A DNA stretch of 64,000 nt from Molanna angustata (Eukaryota > Arthropoda > Insecta > Trichoptera > Molannidae): contig OY754970.1 of the NCBI GenBank assembly GCA_963576475.1, positions 36,917,447-36,981,446 of the forward strand. Direction: 5' to 3'. This document shows, in pieces, positions 43,500 through 55,453 of the stretch. Both the position numbers and the translations under genes were made by a program. Each line of letters begins with the position of its first letter. Positions within the stretch are counted from its first letter, which is position 1. The notes below the pieces were generated by a model. The model saw only the letters and a program-made list of their open reading frames with translations. It made no database searches and was not told the origin of the DNA.

Positions 43500-43820
43500 C
43501 TGTTGCAAATAAACCAATATCTCAATAGATGGCGTTACAAAAAAGGATTTCTTTGTAACTTCATAGATGGCAATAGCAATAATGTCCTATTTTCAGGTGT
43601 TTAGTTACTCATTTAAATATATACAACTTTCAAAATTTTGCATTGATAAGGGAACTCAGTAAGAAAAAATAATGTTGAACGTTGCGCAAGCACATAAAGT
43701 GATCACGCGAACCAGCCAATGACAGGTCGTAAGCCCTGTAGGTGCTTTGAGTTCCTGGTTCTTCTATTATATTCCAACTTCGTCTCTATTGAGATGTTGA
43801 AAAGTTTGTCAAAAAAAATA
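43500..43820 (-). mobile_element. Family A element, core plus body (A9)
   Basis: It holds 'ctcaatagatggcgttacaa', 'cttcatagatggcaatag', 'ttgcgcaagcacataaagtg', 'gacaggtcgtaagccctgta' and 'cttcgtctctattgagatg'. The outer termini are absent. Confidence 0.75.
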
Positions 43821-43852
43821 ATAAATGGTGCGACCTTTTCCTTGAAACTATA

Positions 43853-44135
43853 ATAAAATCCTGATTACATCTTCCTCTCTTCTTCCTTTCCTTATCCTTT
43901 AATCTTCCTATCATTGCTACGAATTGTTCTTATATACTATCTTCTTTGTTTTATTTTTTACTTTTCTTCTGCAATTTTTTATTTATTTTGTAATGTGATT
44001 AACTGATTGCCATAGTACACATTATTTTGTATATTTAACATTTACTCTGGTTGGTTGGAAGAAATTGCCATCAGGCAATAAGCCCACCAGTGTACTAATT
44101 ATATGTAGGTACAAGAAGACTAAATAAATAAATAA
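43853..44135 (+). mobile_element. Family D LINE 3' end
   Basis: It begins around the conserved stop ('aaatcctgattacatcttcc'). It continues with the pyrimidine-rich UTR, 'ggttggttggaagaaattgc', 'caataagcccaccagtgtac' and an AAATAAAT tail. Only a few C-terminal codons could remain. Confidence 0.7.
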
Positions 44136-44869
44136 TTAAAATCCAAATCCAACGTCAATCTACGCTTAGAACATACCTACATGTGTACCTACCGTCTTAT
44201 TCTCCATTATAAAGTTTAGTTTTTGGCGAAAATTTCAAATTACGATTGAATTTGAGTTTCTAGAATAAGGTCGACGAAAATCTGGCAGAATTAAATACAT
44301 TTTCGAGATAGCATTATAATAATTTTAAAAGGCTTGTTTGCTATTAAGCACGATAGGTTTCTGTAATCGTTGACTCTTGAAAAATCCTAATTTATTTCAT
44401 TACATGGGTCTTCCTACCTCCTAGAGCTTAAAACCTCAAACGGGTCTCCAAAAATCCTTTTCACGTAATCGCATTACAAGATACAGTAAATGGAATTATG
44501 TGAATTTGTTAAGTTTTCCCTGTAATGTGAGTAATCTTTTCAAACGTACCTAAATAAAACTCTTAAATAAACAGGAATTTCTCGCATCGTGGCATGTTTA
44601 TTTCTAATCAGGGAATTATGTTTGATAGGAGAATATTAAACAAATTCACAAAATAAATCCAATTTTATGATGCCAATTAAGACGATGTCTAACGTTGTAA
44701 AGTATCAGTACACAGTTGAAACCTTAGTTTTGTTGAGAGTTTTAATTTTATTTATCAGAATTCACTTTGTTCAAACCACAAATAAACAATTCTTAGCCGA
44801 CTTCCAAAAACGGCTAGGGTTATTTATTTTATTTGTACCTTATTTTACGTATATTTGTACACAAGTGGG
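44136..44869. other. Unassigned AT-rich stretch
   Basis: No recognised feature. Part of the plus-strand frame 44667-45119 lies here and is judged spurious because it runs through antisense LINE sequence. Confidence 0.4.
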
Positions 44870-44874
44870 TTTAT

Positions 44875-45580
44875 TCTTCTTCTTCTATCTCAGCCATCTC
44901 TCCACTGCTGGATGTAGGCCTATTCTAATAGCTTCCACTCGTCTTTTTTTTGGGCTTTTTGAACCCATCTGCTTCCAGCGACAGGGACAATATCATCGGC
45001 CCACCTTTTCTGGAGCCGGCCTATTCCCCTTTTCATATCCCATGGTCATCAATTTACTATTTTGGATGCCCATCTGTCCGTACCCTGTCTGGCAACATGA
45101 CCTGCTCATTGCCATTTAAGTTTTGCAACTCGATCAATGACATCAACAAATTTTGTCTGGCATCTGATTTCTTCATTTTTAATTTTGTCTATTAGATTGA
45201 CGCCAATCATTTGCCTTTCCATGGATCTCTGAGTGCATTTTAGCTTATGTATGGTCCTCGCAGTTAGCGTGATAGTTTCCAGACCATCCGTAACCACAGG
45301 CAGGATAGTTTTTCTTTTCAGACATGTGGGAATATCTCTGTTTTTTAGGACATGTTTAAGTTTCCCAAAGGCAGCCCGACCTAGTCTGATACTTCTGGGT
45401 ATTTCTGCTGTCTGGTTATCTTTTCCTAATTTTATCTTATGTCCAAGGTATACGTATTCTTCAACAGCTTCAATTCTTTTATTATCAATTGTAATAGTGC
45501 TGTTAGATGGACTCATGATTTTCGTTTTGTTAATACTGATTTCCAGACCGACTATTAGGGAAGCATCATGGAGTTATTTT
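44875..45580 (-). mobile_element. RTE-like LINE reverse-transcriptase C-terminal part
   Basis: The longest minus-strand frame (45516-45106) reads MSPSNSTITIDNKRIEAVEE, YVYLGHKIKL, IRLGRAAFGKLKHVLKNRDI, PTCLKRKTILPVVTDGLETI and IDRVAKLKWQ. After a stop it continues with AGHVARQGTDRWASKIVN and GRLQKRWADDIVPVAGSRWV before AYIQQW. This is the standard order YLG ... LK-x-K ... ET-x-T ... LKWQ-x-GH-x-AR ... RW-x-DDI ... AY-x-QQW. About 700 bases remain, with the 3' end at 44875. The RT catalytic region is missing. Confidence 0.85.
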
Positions 45581-45589
45581 ATCATAATA

Positions 45590-45757
45590 TGGGTTTATTG
45601 CTAAACGATAATTTCTTCCAACCAGCCAGAGTTAAAGTAAATATTACATACAAACGGCAATGACATGACAAAATTAAAAATAAAGAATATAAGTACAGAA
45701 GCAATGTTAGGAAAAAAAGGATAACGAGAGGAACAGAAGAAGAAAAAAATCAGATTT
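45590..45757 (-). mobile_element. Family D LINE 3' UTR fragment
   Basis: In reverse it holds 'ctctggctggttggaagaaa' and a purine-rich (plus strand) tract equivalent to the pyrimidine-rich UTR block. It ends at the palindrome. Confidence 0.6.
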
Positions 45758-45953
45758 AAGTTTTATCTATGTATAATTAAAAGTAAAGACTTTTTGATTC
45801 TACATTATTTTTTTATTCTGCGCGATAGGCCTATTTCGCCTTGTTAGGGCATAAGCTAGTTAATGCCCTAACAAGGCGAAATAGGCCTATCGCGCAGAAT
45901 AAAAAATTAATGTAGAATCAAAAAGTCTTTACTTTTAATTATAGATAAAACTT
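45758..45953. repeat. 196-bp near-perfect palindrome
   Basis: Arms of about 93 bases mirror each other across a short centre (aagctagtta). Examples are 'aagttttatctat' with 'atagataaaactt' and 'ctgcgcgataggcctatttc' with its exact inverse. Only a few single-base differences or one-base indels are visible. TA lies next to both ends, so a TA-flanked foldback element is possible. Confidence 0.92.
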
Positions 45954-46759
45954 ATAATGGAATTCTACCAAATAAAAACTTCGTCGATAGTTAAAAAAAT
46001 CAGATATTATCAGATAAATAGGTATTATCAATTCGACGTGAATTTTTTTACATAATTTTTCCACGATACTTTTTACCACGTTGTTAGATTTCGATTTTTC
46101 TTTTTTAATTAGAAAGGGGTTATCTTCCAATTGGTCCTATTGCAATTTGGAATCCACGAAAAGTCACTAAACTCTTCAATTTTCACTTCAGAGAAAGTAA
46201 TTATCCTGTTTTAATGATTCTTTTTAAATAGAACGGAGCATGCAAATTTCATCGAGTTTTGATGATGGAACAAATGAGAAAAAAAAATCAAAATCGTCAA
46301 TTTGGAAGTCGTTGATAGGTAGAGACGGAGCAGGTAGAGAGAACCGAAAGACAAATTTTGTCTATTTTAACACATTAATTTTGAAGGCGGTTTTCGTACA
46401 TGGAAGTTTTATATATTACCTACTTATACCAGGATTTAAAGTGACTGCTTCTTTTTCTGGACTGATAACCACTTTATCCTTCAAGTGGACATTCGTCTTT
46501 AGAACGCGGTTTGGTTTGAACGCGGTCATATAAAATAACTCATTCATGTTTTCAACGAAGTGAATATAATAATTTACTAATTTTAATCCAGTTATTATTA
46601 CAGTTTATTAAATTTCCTATAGTTTTAACGTAGATTTGGAGGGCCGCAGAAGAATAGAGGCGAGGGTCGATGTAGACCAAAGTCGATAAGTGTTGTAGGT
46701 CCATCGAAGAAGAAGAAAAAAAATTCTAAAGGTCTTTTATGTTAGGTAAATATTTTCCA
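45954..46759. other. Mostly unassigned; LINE-like 3' end at 46640-46725
   Basis: 'ggagggccgcagaagaatag' through 'gaagaagaagaaaaaa' has the composition of an RTE-like 3' end with a GAA tail. The rest, including the frame 46240-46533, is unrecognised. Confidence 0.35.
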
Positions 46760-47040
46760 GTTCAGAGGTGACATCGAGACATGCGAAACAACATCACCTC
46801 AAAGGACAGTTGCTTTCATTGTTTACAAATAAACCAATTTCTCAATAGATGACGTTACAAAAAGGTTTCTTCGTTACGTCATAGATGGCAATAGTGATAA
46901 TGTCTTATTTTCAGGTGAATTGTTACACATTATTCAAATATATAGAACTTTCAAAATTTACTTGTATAAGGGAACTCAATAAGAAAGGCATAATTAGTGA
47001 ATAGGCGTTTCGCAAGCGCAAAAATAAATCACGTAAACAA
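46760..47040 (-). mobile_element. Family A element, body plus eroded core (A10)
   Basis: 'cagaggtgacatcgagacat', 'ctcaatagatgacgttac', 'cgtcatagatggcaatag', 'tagaactttcaaaat' and 'tcgcaagcgcaaaa' follow the family order. The inner core after 47040 is lost. Confidence 0.7.
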
Positions 47041-47669
47041 ATACTTAACCTTTAAGCGTATCAACTGAGTTCAAAAAAGCATCAAAGCAATGTAACTACA
47101 GCGCTTTGGTTAAATATTTTATTGCTAAGACTTCTATTTCTATGGTGACTGAATTCTGTTAGATATCATATTCATCTCAAACATAAACGAATGTCTGTAG
47201 AAAAGATAATATTTATCTCACAGCTTCGCATAACAAACGCCTCAGGGATGCTGTGTAGATACATCTCAGGGAAGCGGTTAGACAAATTATTTTATCCTCA
47301 AAAGACGAAAGATCTCGGCTTAGCTCAATAAACTACACACAAGAGTCGTGGTTTTATCCTTATAAATTAATGATTAGATAGATACCTACAGATAAAGATT
47401 AGAAAGAAAATTTATGATCTAAATACCAACATCCTTTACGGATTTTCACAAACTTGAAGGTTAAACTTTTTAATCTCTTCAAAGATTTAAAAACAGAAAC
47501 TGAATTTTTATAGGCATATTTGAAATTAACTTTTCATATCTCTGAAATATTACTCTTTAGAAAGATGGATAAGGATTGAGCAGACAATTCAAGTCTTACT
47601 AGAAATTAACCGGAAGTCACGTGTTAATTTAATATTTTTTTACCAAAAATTATTAACAATGTCACTGTT
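47041..47669. other. Unassigned AT-rich stretch
   Basis: No recognised feature. Confidence 0.4.
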
Positions 47670-48110
47670 CGATATTATTGTTCAGTGGCGAGTATAAGAA
47701 TCACTTATCTTGATCCATCCCCATCCCTTCCATGTAACTGCTGCTGCACACCAACTAGTACTTGCTTGCCGCCGACCTCAAACGCATGTCATTCGGACTA
47801 CGTTCTGTCACGCTGAGTGCTCAATATCCAACATTATAAATTTTTGCTGGAAACACTGGTGAAAAAATTGTCGTTTGGAAAAAAAATTCACCCCTTTTTC
47901 AAAGTTATTGTCACAAGAAATTCATAAAAATACAACTGGTTTTACGCAATTTGTATAGAATTATTGTTTACTTTGTGTGAAATGAAAATTGTTCAATTTT
48001 ATAAGAATATCAAAGAAATGAAGCTAAAAACATGTATTGTCATCGAGAATACACAAACTATGAAAATTTCAGTTAAAAATAGATTGCAAAATTCCAGTAC
48101 AGGCATGTGA
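47670..48110. repeat. Unidentified dispersed repeats
   Basis: 47727-47800 resembles parts of 33440-33500 and 33769-33830 ('cccttccatgtaactgct', 'actagtacttg'). 48030-48075 ('gtattgtcatcgagaataca') resembles 39296-39318. No coding content. Confidence 0.4.
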
Positions 48111-48429
48111 AAAAAAGAAGAAAAAAAGAAAAGGGTGTAAAAAAGAAAAAAAGTGAGGTGTATTTACCTACATATCCCCAACAATTGGTTTGTTTAAAAT
48201 TTCACGAATATTAATGAAACTAGGTGGGTATTTGGAATCAATCAAGGTCTATAAACAAATTCTTCCCCAATTCATTGTGGCGTATTTGGGCCTTGTCTAG
48301 AAATAATAGCGCTTTTGCTAGCGTGCGGAACAATAATTTTAAATTTGTTTAAATTGCCTTTTTTGTCCTTAATGTTTTATTTTGAAAACATTTGATAGAT
48401 ACTTTTTTCAATATTGTTTATTATCACTT

Positions 48430-48560
48430 GAATACCTCATCAAGCACAAGATTCTAATATTTAGGGTGACGTACGGCAACATTTTTCATTGTCACATCAT
48501 ATTTCCTGCATATTTTGTAATATTGTAAAAACTGAAATCTTAAATAAATAAATAAATATT
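48430..48560 (+). repeat. Retroelement-like 3' end with AAAT tail
   Basis: Ends in 'cttaaataaataaataaat' after AT-rich sequence. Inferred from the tail only. Confidence 0.35.
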
Positions 48561-48679
48561 TTTACCTTTTTGTGGGGATACCTATGGATTTTTTTTATAT
48601 ATATTCTTTATGTAAAATCAGGTATTAATTGTTTTCAACAATAATAATTGACTCAATACATTGCAAAAGATACTATGAA

Positions 48680-48850
48680 ACATTCATTCATGCCTTCACG
48701 GCATATCCCACGGTGTGGTGAAATCAGCGACAGGTGTGTGGGTGTGTATTACCTTATAAAAGGTAACACGACACATGCTTGTATTCCCACATACCGGTCT
48801 CGTCTCACCTAAAAAGACACCAAACATTCAAAATGGGTGCTAAACTTCTT
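48680..48850 (-). mobile_element. Retroelement 3' end shared with 5455 and the Helitron
   Basis: 'aacattcattcatgccttca', 'cggcatatcccacggtgtgg', 'gcgacaggtgtgtgggtgtg' and 'tataaaaggtaacacgacac' match 5470-5560 in reverse. The outer half matches the segment inside the Helitron (29300-29392). Confidence 0.65.
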
Positions 48851-49465
48851 TTCTGAACTACGTGAGATGTTGTTTAAACTCTTTTTTTAGATAACCCGGC
48901 TCGTACAGGGCTCCCGAAAACTATGATAACACAAAAAGTGGAAGCACTATTATCACACGGTGCTTCACAGTAATCGTATTGAAAAATAATATATTAATTC
49001 ATGGATCCCAAAAAACTCCCTCGAGACCTAAAATAAGTCTGAAAGCATTCACTTATCTAAATAGCATCGTTTAAACAATTATTGTTAGATTGTATTACAA
49101 GTAATAACAGCGGATTATATGTAGTTATGGAGGAATAAAAATAGAAGGTATCATCTGGTTATAACATGACGGCTATCTCCTAGTTTTCTTGGCTCCAAAA
49201 GATAATATTATTTGTCACATAAAATCCCATTACATCCTTCGTTTTCATATTTTTTTTCTCTACGATACTAATTTTCGGAGATCCGAATCATTATTTCGCA
49301 CCCATTAAAGAAATCAAAGGTAAGCTAAAAGATTATTTTACCTACCAATATAAAATGTTATAGTGTCTTTAAATATAACGCTTATTACTCAAAATGTATT
49401 TGGCTTGCAATATTCAACATAGTATATAATTTTTTTTTAAATAAATCTTCATTTAAGTCTGTTTA
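48851..49465. other. Unassigned AT-rich stretch
   Basis: No recognised feature. Confidence 0.4.
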
Positions 49466-49690
49466 GCTTGTTTTTATTTATTTATTTATTTATTAGAACA
49501 CCAACAGTTTTATTTAAATGATAGGTTATATTAACAAGGAAAATTATAACAACTCTTCACTTAAGAAGTGATGCATTATAAACACAAATTACTTCTAAGA
49601 AAAATGGGAAAAAGGGTACAAGGAAAGTGGTGGGAGAGGGAATAGCGGTTTGAGGAAAGGATGAAGTGAGGAGATGGTTTATTTGACAAA
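49466..49690 (-). repeat. Possible LINE 3' UTR
   Basis: A (TTTA)n tract at 49474-49494, in reverse an AAAT tail, is followed by 'gaacaccaacagttttattt' and a G/A-rich (plus strand) block. This pattern is common at LINE 3' ends. No coding part seen. Confidence 0.35.
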
Positions 49691-50609
49691 AAAAAATCTC
49701 TTCGTGAATGAATATAAATGTCCTTTGATTTATGTTTTAAAATGTGTGTTTTTAGATTTTTTTATATTTGTTCTTAAGCGAATGTGATTCAAATCAGTAT
49801 TAACATTTTATTATCTAAGACATTTATTTGACTATCGTCAGTTACGAACTTAACCTCTCCAATGTCAGACTTATTAGGCCTTAATTACTATTTGCAATTT
49901 GTGTTTAATCTGATACTTACCCAGTTTTTTATATGGCCGAAACTGACTTAGCATCGGTTTAAACTTGTATTTTAAATAGTAAGTAAGGCCCATTATGTCT
50001 AAAACAACCTACTTTCTTAGTTTGTATATAGATTTATAAAGAAGCGGTTGAAACCGGTTATGAATCTTAAATTTTTAATTGTTTTAAAACATTATTAAAG
50101 TCTTCAGTTGCTTTTTTCTTATTTTTCTGCTTGAAATCATGTTTTACGACTAAACAATAAATAGGAGTACAAGCAATATATATTTCTACCATTCAAATAA
50201 TTTCTTCGGATAAACTATGGGATTTGTAAATATCGTTGATTATAAGCAATTTATTCTGAATCATTTTTATTATATCTTTTAATTACTTCATTCTGTTGCG
50301 AAAATTTACACAATTATTGGCAGATGGTGAATAATTAATTTAATAGAAATACTCATATTCTCAGATAAGATATAGACTGTATAAAAAACTGTTTATTATA
50401 TAAGGAAAAAACAAGGTGATTACGCCAATACATACATGATACCATTTGCTTAACGAGTAAGGCATAGATGAGTGGACGCCACACATAATTATCCTTTATG
50501 ATGTTTTATCCTTTCAAGCATTCATGTTTTCTTTCTCGTTTTAGTCATTTTTTTGACATTCGAATATATTTATTCACGAATAACGGAAATAAACAAACTA
50601 AATTGTTAT
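49691..50609. other. Unassigned AT-rich stretch
   Basis: No recognised feature. Confidence 0.4.
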
Positions 50610-50885
50610 TATACTTTTTTCATTTATCTTTGTAAAATACACATTTTTTATCTTTGTAAATTAAACCTTTTTAATTTATCTTTGTTAACTACACCTTTTT
50701 TATTTATCTTTGTATCCTACACCTTTTTTATTAATCTTTGTGAACTACGCCTTTTATACATCTTTAACTACATACATCTTTTTTATTTATCTTTGTAAAC
50801 GAAACCTTTTTTATTAATCTTTGTAAACTACATCTTTTTTATTAATCTTTGTAAACTACACTTTTTTTATCTCTGTAAACAAAAC
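50610..50885. repeat. Diverged minisatellite, unit about 30 bp, roughly nine copies
   Basis: The unit is close to 'ttttttatttatctttgtaa' followed by 'actacacc'. Spacing varies from about 24 to 33 bases and units differ by several substitutions. The plus-strand frame 50553-50798 runs through it by chance. Confidence 0.85.
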
Positions 50886-52495
50886 ATGTATGCCAAGATA
50901 GGATAGTGTGTAGGTCAGTCATTTTTTCCTACCTAGCTTGATGGTATGTACATATGTATGTATGAAGATTAAGTATCAAACTGTTGAGAGTCTCCATAGA
51001 TAATATGTATACTGCCATACAATTTGTAGGAAATTATTCAGATATTCTACTTATGTACTTTTATGACGACGGACAACTCAATAAAGAGATCGAAAGAAGA
51101 ATTATGGCAGGAAACAGAGTGAATGGAGCACTAAGACCAATTATGAATGATCGCAACATATCAAAGGATGCCAAAGTTGCCATTCATAACGCCACCGTAG
51201 TGCCAACCTTGACGTATGCAAGTGAAACCTGGACATGACAGAAGACGCATGAAAGTAGAATAAATGCAGTTGAAATGAGATCGTTAAGAAGGATTTGTAA
51301 TAGAACGATGTATGACCGGGTAAGAAACGAGGATATAAGGAAAGAATGTAAGATGAAGAAAGATGTCATTACTAGAATGAAAGTGAACACATTGAGATGG
51401 TTTGGTCACATGGGGAGAATGAATGAGGAGCGCCTGACGAAGAAAATATACAGAGCAGAAAGGAATGGAATGAGAGGTCGGGGACGCCCAAGAAAGGAAT
51501 GGCACGACCATGTGAACGAAATTTTGAAAGACGGAAATGTTAGAAGTGTGAACAATAGACGAACATGTATGAGACGATGCATGAATGTGGATGAGGCGAG
51601 GGATGCGTGCCAGGATAGATAGATGTGGCGTTCGGTTCTCTCTACCTACCCCGCAAGGGCCATGGTGTGATGGTTTGTATGTATGTATGTATATTTGTAC
51701 TTTTATGTAGTTTTTGTAGAAATTTATCTAGTTAGGGAGTTGTGGTGTTTTTCGGTAATTATCCAAAATTTGGAAATTTAGGCAGTAATACATATTATTT
51801 TGTCATTAAAAAAGGTATTTGTTGATAAAAAAGTTTTAAAACCCGGGAAATTTGTACATAATTATGTTTGAGAGAATTATTTGTCTATATTTCTATGTAA
51901 GTGTATCTAGTTAGTGTTTCGGCGTTTTTCAATATTTAAAAAAATGGAAAATATAGGCAAACAAACAGATAAATTTATCGTAATAATTATGTTTTTCTTA
52001 ATTATGTATAAAAGTTTGAGAAACCCTTGAACTTTTCATAAAAATAGATATTAGATATTGTGTTTGTACACATTTATATAAATTTCAGCGTTCTACCTTT
52101 TATGCTTTTTAAGATATATTATGGAAAAAACAAGAAAAAAATCAAAAGTTGATATCTACTGACTTAAATAAAAATTCAAAATTCTGAGTATAAAAGTTTT
52201 GTTCACCTTAAATCTTCTATATTTTCACAAATTTTAGGTATTGTGTATCAAGCGGATCAAAAGTTATAAGGGACACACACACAGACATAATAAATGTTCT
52301 ACTCCGAATTTTGAGTTCATCTATAAATTAGATATAAAACATATATTATGTTGCGAACCCTCGAAGTTCGTGTTTTTTGACAGTGTTGGGAAAAACCATG
52401 AAAAAAGTAGACCTGGCCATACAAAATCTCGCGGATCTTGGTTCGAAACTTTGTTAAGTTAAATCAATTCTCTTGAACAAATCTACAGAATGATT
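50886..52495 (-). mobile_element. Family B element split by a LINE (B4)
   Basis: The left part (50886-51030) carries 'gccaagataggatagtgtgt' and 'aagattaagtatcaaactgt'. The right part (about 51715-52495) carries 'tttcagcgttctacctttta', 'aagcggatcaaaagttataa', a short (CA) tract and 'gttctactccgaattttgag'. Both are more diverged than B3 and B5. The terminus at 52490 is worn. Confidence 0.7.
51036..51712 (+). mobile_element. LINE reverse-transcriptase C-terminus inserted in family B (family H)
   Basis: The frame reads DDGQLNKEIERRIMAGNRVN, ALRPIMNDRNISKDAKVAIH and PTLTYASETWT. One TGA (51236-51238) follows, then ESRINAVEMRSLRRICNRTM, VITRMKVNTLRWFGHMGRMN and GRGRPRKEWHDHVNEILKDG. NVDEARDACQDR lies before a stop at 51620. 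The single TGA and the clean second half make it the best preserved family H copy. The 3' end carries a (GTAT)n tail at 51677-51692. Confidence 0.85.
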
Positions 52496-53112
52496 AACAT
52501 TGCGTTGGTCTATCTTAAAGAGTTTATAGGGTAGGTACTGAAAAGATTCATTGTCTGGTAATTTCAGAGAAAGATTTATACACGTATGAATATTCCAAGC
52601 ACTATAATGTGATTAGCTTTATGCTGGTTACATAAATAGAAATTTTACATTACATTTTCGATATCGACAAGTAGGTATAATAATCCTACCTTTTCAATAC
52701 CCAATTCTCGTACCCTATTCTAAATCTCCCTCACTCTTCGATAAAGCTCCTCTCTCTAATATGATACAAAGAGGATATCCGTAATATTATTATAAACTTA
52801 CCTCAAAAATTCCATTACACGCCCATATTGTTTTTTTTCTTAAATTATGTAACTATTTTTTTCTTCTTTTTTTTTAACTTAACTTTTGTAACCGAATTTT
52901 ATCTAACTTATGTAACTCATACTTGTGTAACTTACGTGTGTGATTGAATAAGAGCTCATGTAATTTTGTGTGCATCCATAATTGGACGTCCAGCACTCAT
53001 AATAATAACCAATATTATTTTCTTTTTATGAAAATTGTACGCTGGATGTCTGTCGATGTTCCCTTTTAATAAAATAAAAATAAATAAAAATAAAATAAAT
53101 ATTATGTATATT
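52496..53112. other. Unassigned AT-rich stretch
   Basis: No recognised feature. T-rich tracts at 52830-52875. Confidence 0.4.
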
Positions 53113-53285
53113 CTGCCTCTTGGCTCAGTTGGTGAGGTGTCTGACTGCTGATCCAAAGGTCCCGGTTTTAATTGTGTTTTCAGTATGGATCTGTAAGTCT
53201 CCAGAATGTGGCAACTTGTTATTGGGTGCGTGTTAAATTAATATTTGACATTGTACCTGTTAGTTGCCCGAGAAAATATTATTTA
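53113..53285 (+). mobile_element. tRNA-derived SINE, type 2, diverged copy
   Basis: 'cctcttggctcagttggtga', 'ggtgtctgactgctgatcc', a damaged B-box ('ggtcccggttttaa'), then 'gtctccagaatgtggcaact' and 'cctgttagttgcccgag'. Part of the head after the B-box is deleted. Confidence 0.8.
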
Positions 53286-53307
53286 TATCAATATTTGTCC
53301 TTCAAAC

Positions 53308-53372
53308 AAGTACATATACGTCATCAAACAATCAAACATTATAGGTGAACGCAATCGATCGTGGCAGGATAC
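53308..53372 (-). mobile_element. Type 1 SINE remnant
   Basis: 'acaagtacatatacgtcatc' and 'ataggtgaacgcaatcgatc' followed by 'gtggcagga' match the type 1 tail and B-box end in reverse. The rest of the head is lost. Confidence 0.6.
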
Positions 53373-53859
53373 TTTAGGTTTTTCGATTTAAAATGTAATT
53401 AAAAATATAAAAATATCAATAGCGAGATTTCAACCCCAACCACATATAAACTTTAAATAAAAACTCATAAGAACACCTAAGAGATGGAGATATAACTAGA
53501 GCTCTGCGTTACAGGTGAGCCTGCAGAAAGGACGATTTATACAATTTATTATGAGAAAAACTATTCTGAATACAAACTATGAAATATCAAATAATATTTT
53601 TGTATATCTACAGTGAACAGCCCGATTTAATTTGCTCAATTGTTTTACACCTATCACCTTTAATATATAGCTACTGAAGTTTTCTTCTTTGTCTTCTGAA
53701 GAAATGTTTTAACTGATTCACATTCCTTTATCATAAACATGAATGGTATCTTCATTATCATTCCAGTCTATTTTCCCATCCATAGATTTATCGGAAATTT
53801 TACCCATCACAAAGAAATAAGAAAATGAACACATTGATCAAATTTTCTAAGGAAAACTA

Positions 53860-54010
53860 TTGACCTCATAAACTATAGACTTATCTCCGTATTCATTTTC
53901 TTTCTTTGTCTGGTTGGTGCCTTTAACAATCATCGTGAGCTATTTTCTAATTTCAAAGGTTTCGAAAAGGGCCATCCATTGAAAACACATCGAACCAATA
54001 TGTTAGGAAA
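53860..54010 (+). mobile_element. Eroded reverse-transcriptase segment
   Basis: The frame reads IDLINYRLISVFIFF and then NFKGFEKGHPLKTHRTN. The 'NYR-x-IS' and 'GF-x-KG' spacing fits the RT domain just before the palm motif that reappears at 55430. It may be the 5' part of the same host LINE. Weak evidence. Confidence 0.35.
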
Positions 54011-54431
54011 TCTATCATATGAAATGTTTAGTGATGGAATTTCTGAAGGTCCTTTGTCTGTGAGACTTCTCCCTATTTAAGATATGTATGTATTCATTAC
54101 GTAACTGAATCATATTCAATTTATAGAAGGAATGTGATTGATTCAACATGTAAACTAAAATGAAGGTACGCCATAACCATGATTCTGTATGTAATTAACT
54201 TACATACAATAGAAACGAATTATTAAGCTACATATGTACATACTTCTGGTGACCACTCGTTGATATAGTATCCATTATTCTAAGTTTCATGATATCTTTG
54301 TTTTGCTTTCTTTGGTCTCTCTGGGTAATATTTGATTATATACATAAGTGTATCCGTGAATCACTGATAATAAATATATTACTGCAAAAATGTTATGATA
54401 AAAGTAAAGACATACAGGTATTCTTGTTTTA

Positions 54432-55429
54432 TTGATTGTCAACTATAACTACACTGTCGATGATAATATACTTACAACTGTATACAAAATTAAAGATTTA
54501 GGAGTTATCTTCGATTCGAAGCTCACATTTAACGCACATAAAGACGCAATAATTGACAAAGCTTTTAAAATGCTCGGATTCATAGTACGCTTATCGAAAC
54601 CTTTTTACAACACTCAAACTCTTCTTGTTTTGTATACATCATACATAAGACCGATTCTGGAACATTGCACCCCGATCTGGTCTCCATTTTATAACATACA
54701 TATAAATAGAATAGAAAGAGTACAAAAAAAGTACCTTAAAACCGTCAACTACAAATCACACCTTCATTTTCCTAACTACACAGATTCCAGGAAATTTCAC
54801 GGCCTTGAATCACTCGAGAACCGAAGAACTCATAACGACCTATCACTTCTACACAAAATAGTTAATAATTGTTTTGATGCTCCCCAAATAAATAGTAATA
54901 TACTGTTTCATGTGCCAGGTAGAACAAGCAGACACTCAAATCTATTTTATATTCCTGCACTGTAGCACTTATAACAGAATGAATTCATGCTTCCCACGAA
55001 TTTGTAAGCAGTATAACACAAGTTTTTACGACATTGATGTACTCAACAGCACATATCCGCAATATCGCAGGAGTATACCTATCCGCAAAAACGCAGTGAT
55101 ACGAGACATGGAATACCAATCATCTTTATTCCCTCCCCACTCCCCGCAATTCCTACATACCCCCATTATCTATATCCCTAATTTTAAATTACTTATCTTG
55201 TTTATATTCTTTGTTATTTTTTAATTTTTTTTTTAAGCTATATACTTTAATTTTAATTTAGCTTTTAACTCACTCCACTGTATATGTTTTTAAACTAACT
55301 TGCCCTTTTTTATATTACGCATGTTGTGGGAACTATTTTGGCAAATTACTGATAATTGTTATTGTTCTTATTTATGGATTATAAATTGCTGTATGTTTCC
55401 CCTTAAATTTAATAAATAAATAAATAAAT
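54432..55429 (+). mobile_element. Jockey/CR1-like LINE, C-terminal RT part and 3' UTR
   Basis: The frame reads VYKIKDLGVIFDSKLTFNAH, KMLGFIVRLSKPF, LLVLYTSYIRPILEHCTPIW and HINRIERVQKKYLKTVNY, through VPGRTSRHSNLFYIPAL to a stop at 54963. After a frame change it continues RMNSCFPRICKQYNTSFYDI. 'KDLGV-x-FDSKL-x-F-x-x-H', 'Y-x-x-xI-RPILE' and 'RIE-x-VQKK' are standard for this group. 5'-truncated. The 3' UTR ends in an (AAAT)n tail at 55412-55428. Confidence 0.85.
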
Positions 55430-55441
55430 TATGTAAAGGCT

Positions 55442-55453
55442 TTTGATAGAGTA
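55442..55453. repeat. Left 12-bp target duplication
   Basis: TTTGATAGAGTA, repeated at 55910-55921 on the other side of the insert. Confidence 0.9.

Noticed and set aside
44667..45119. 150-codon plus-strand frame as a membrane protein
   Set aside because: Its second half is the antisense of a clear LINE C-terminus (44875-45580), and the first half is AT-rich sequence.
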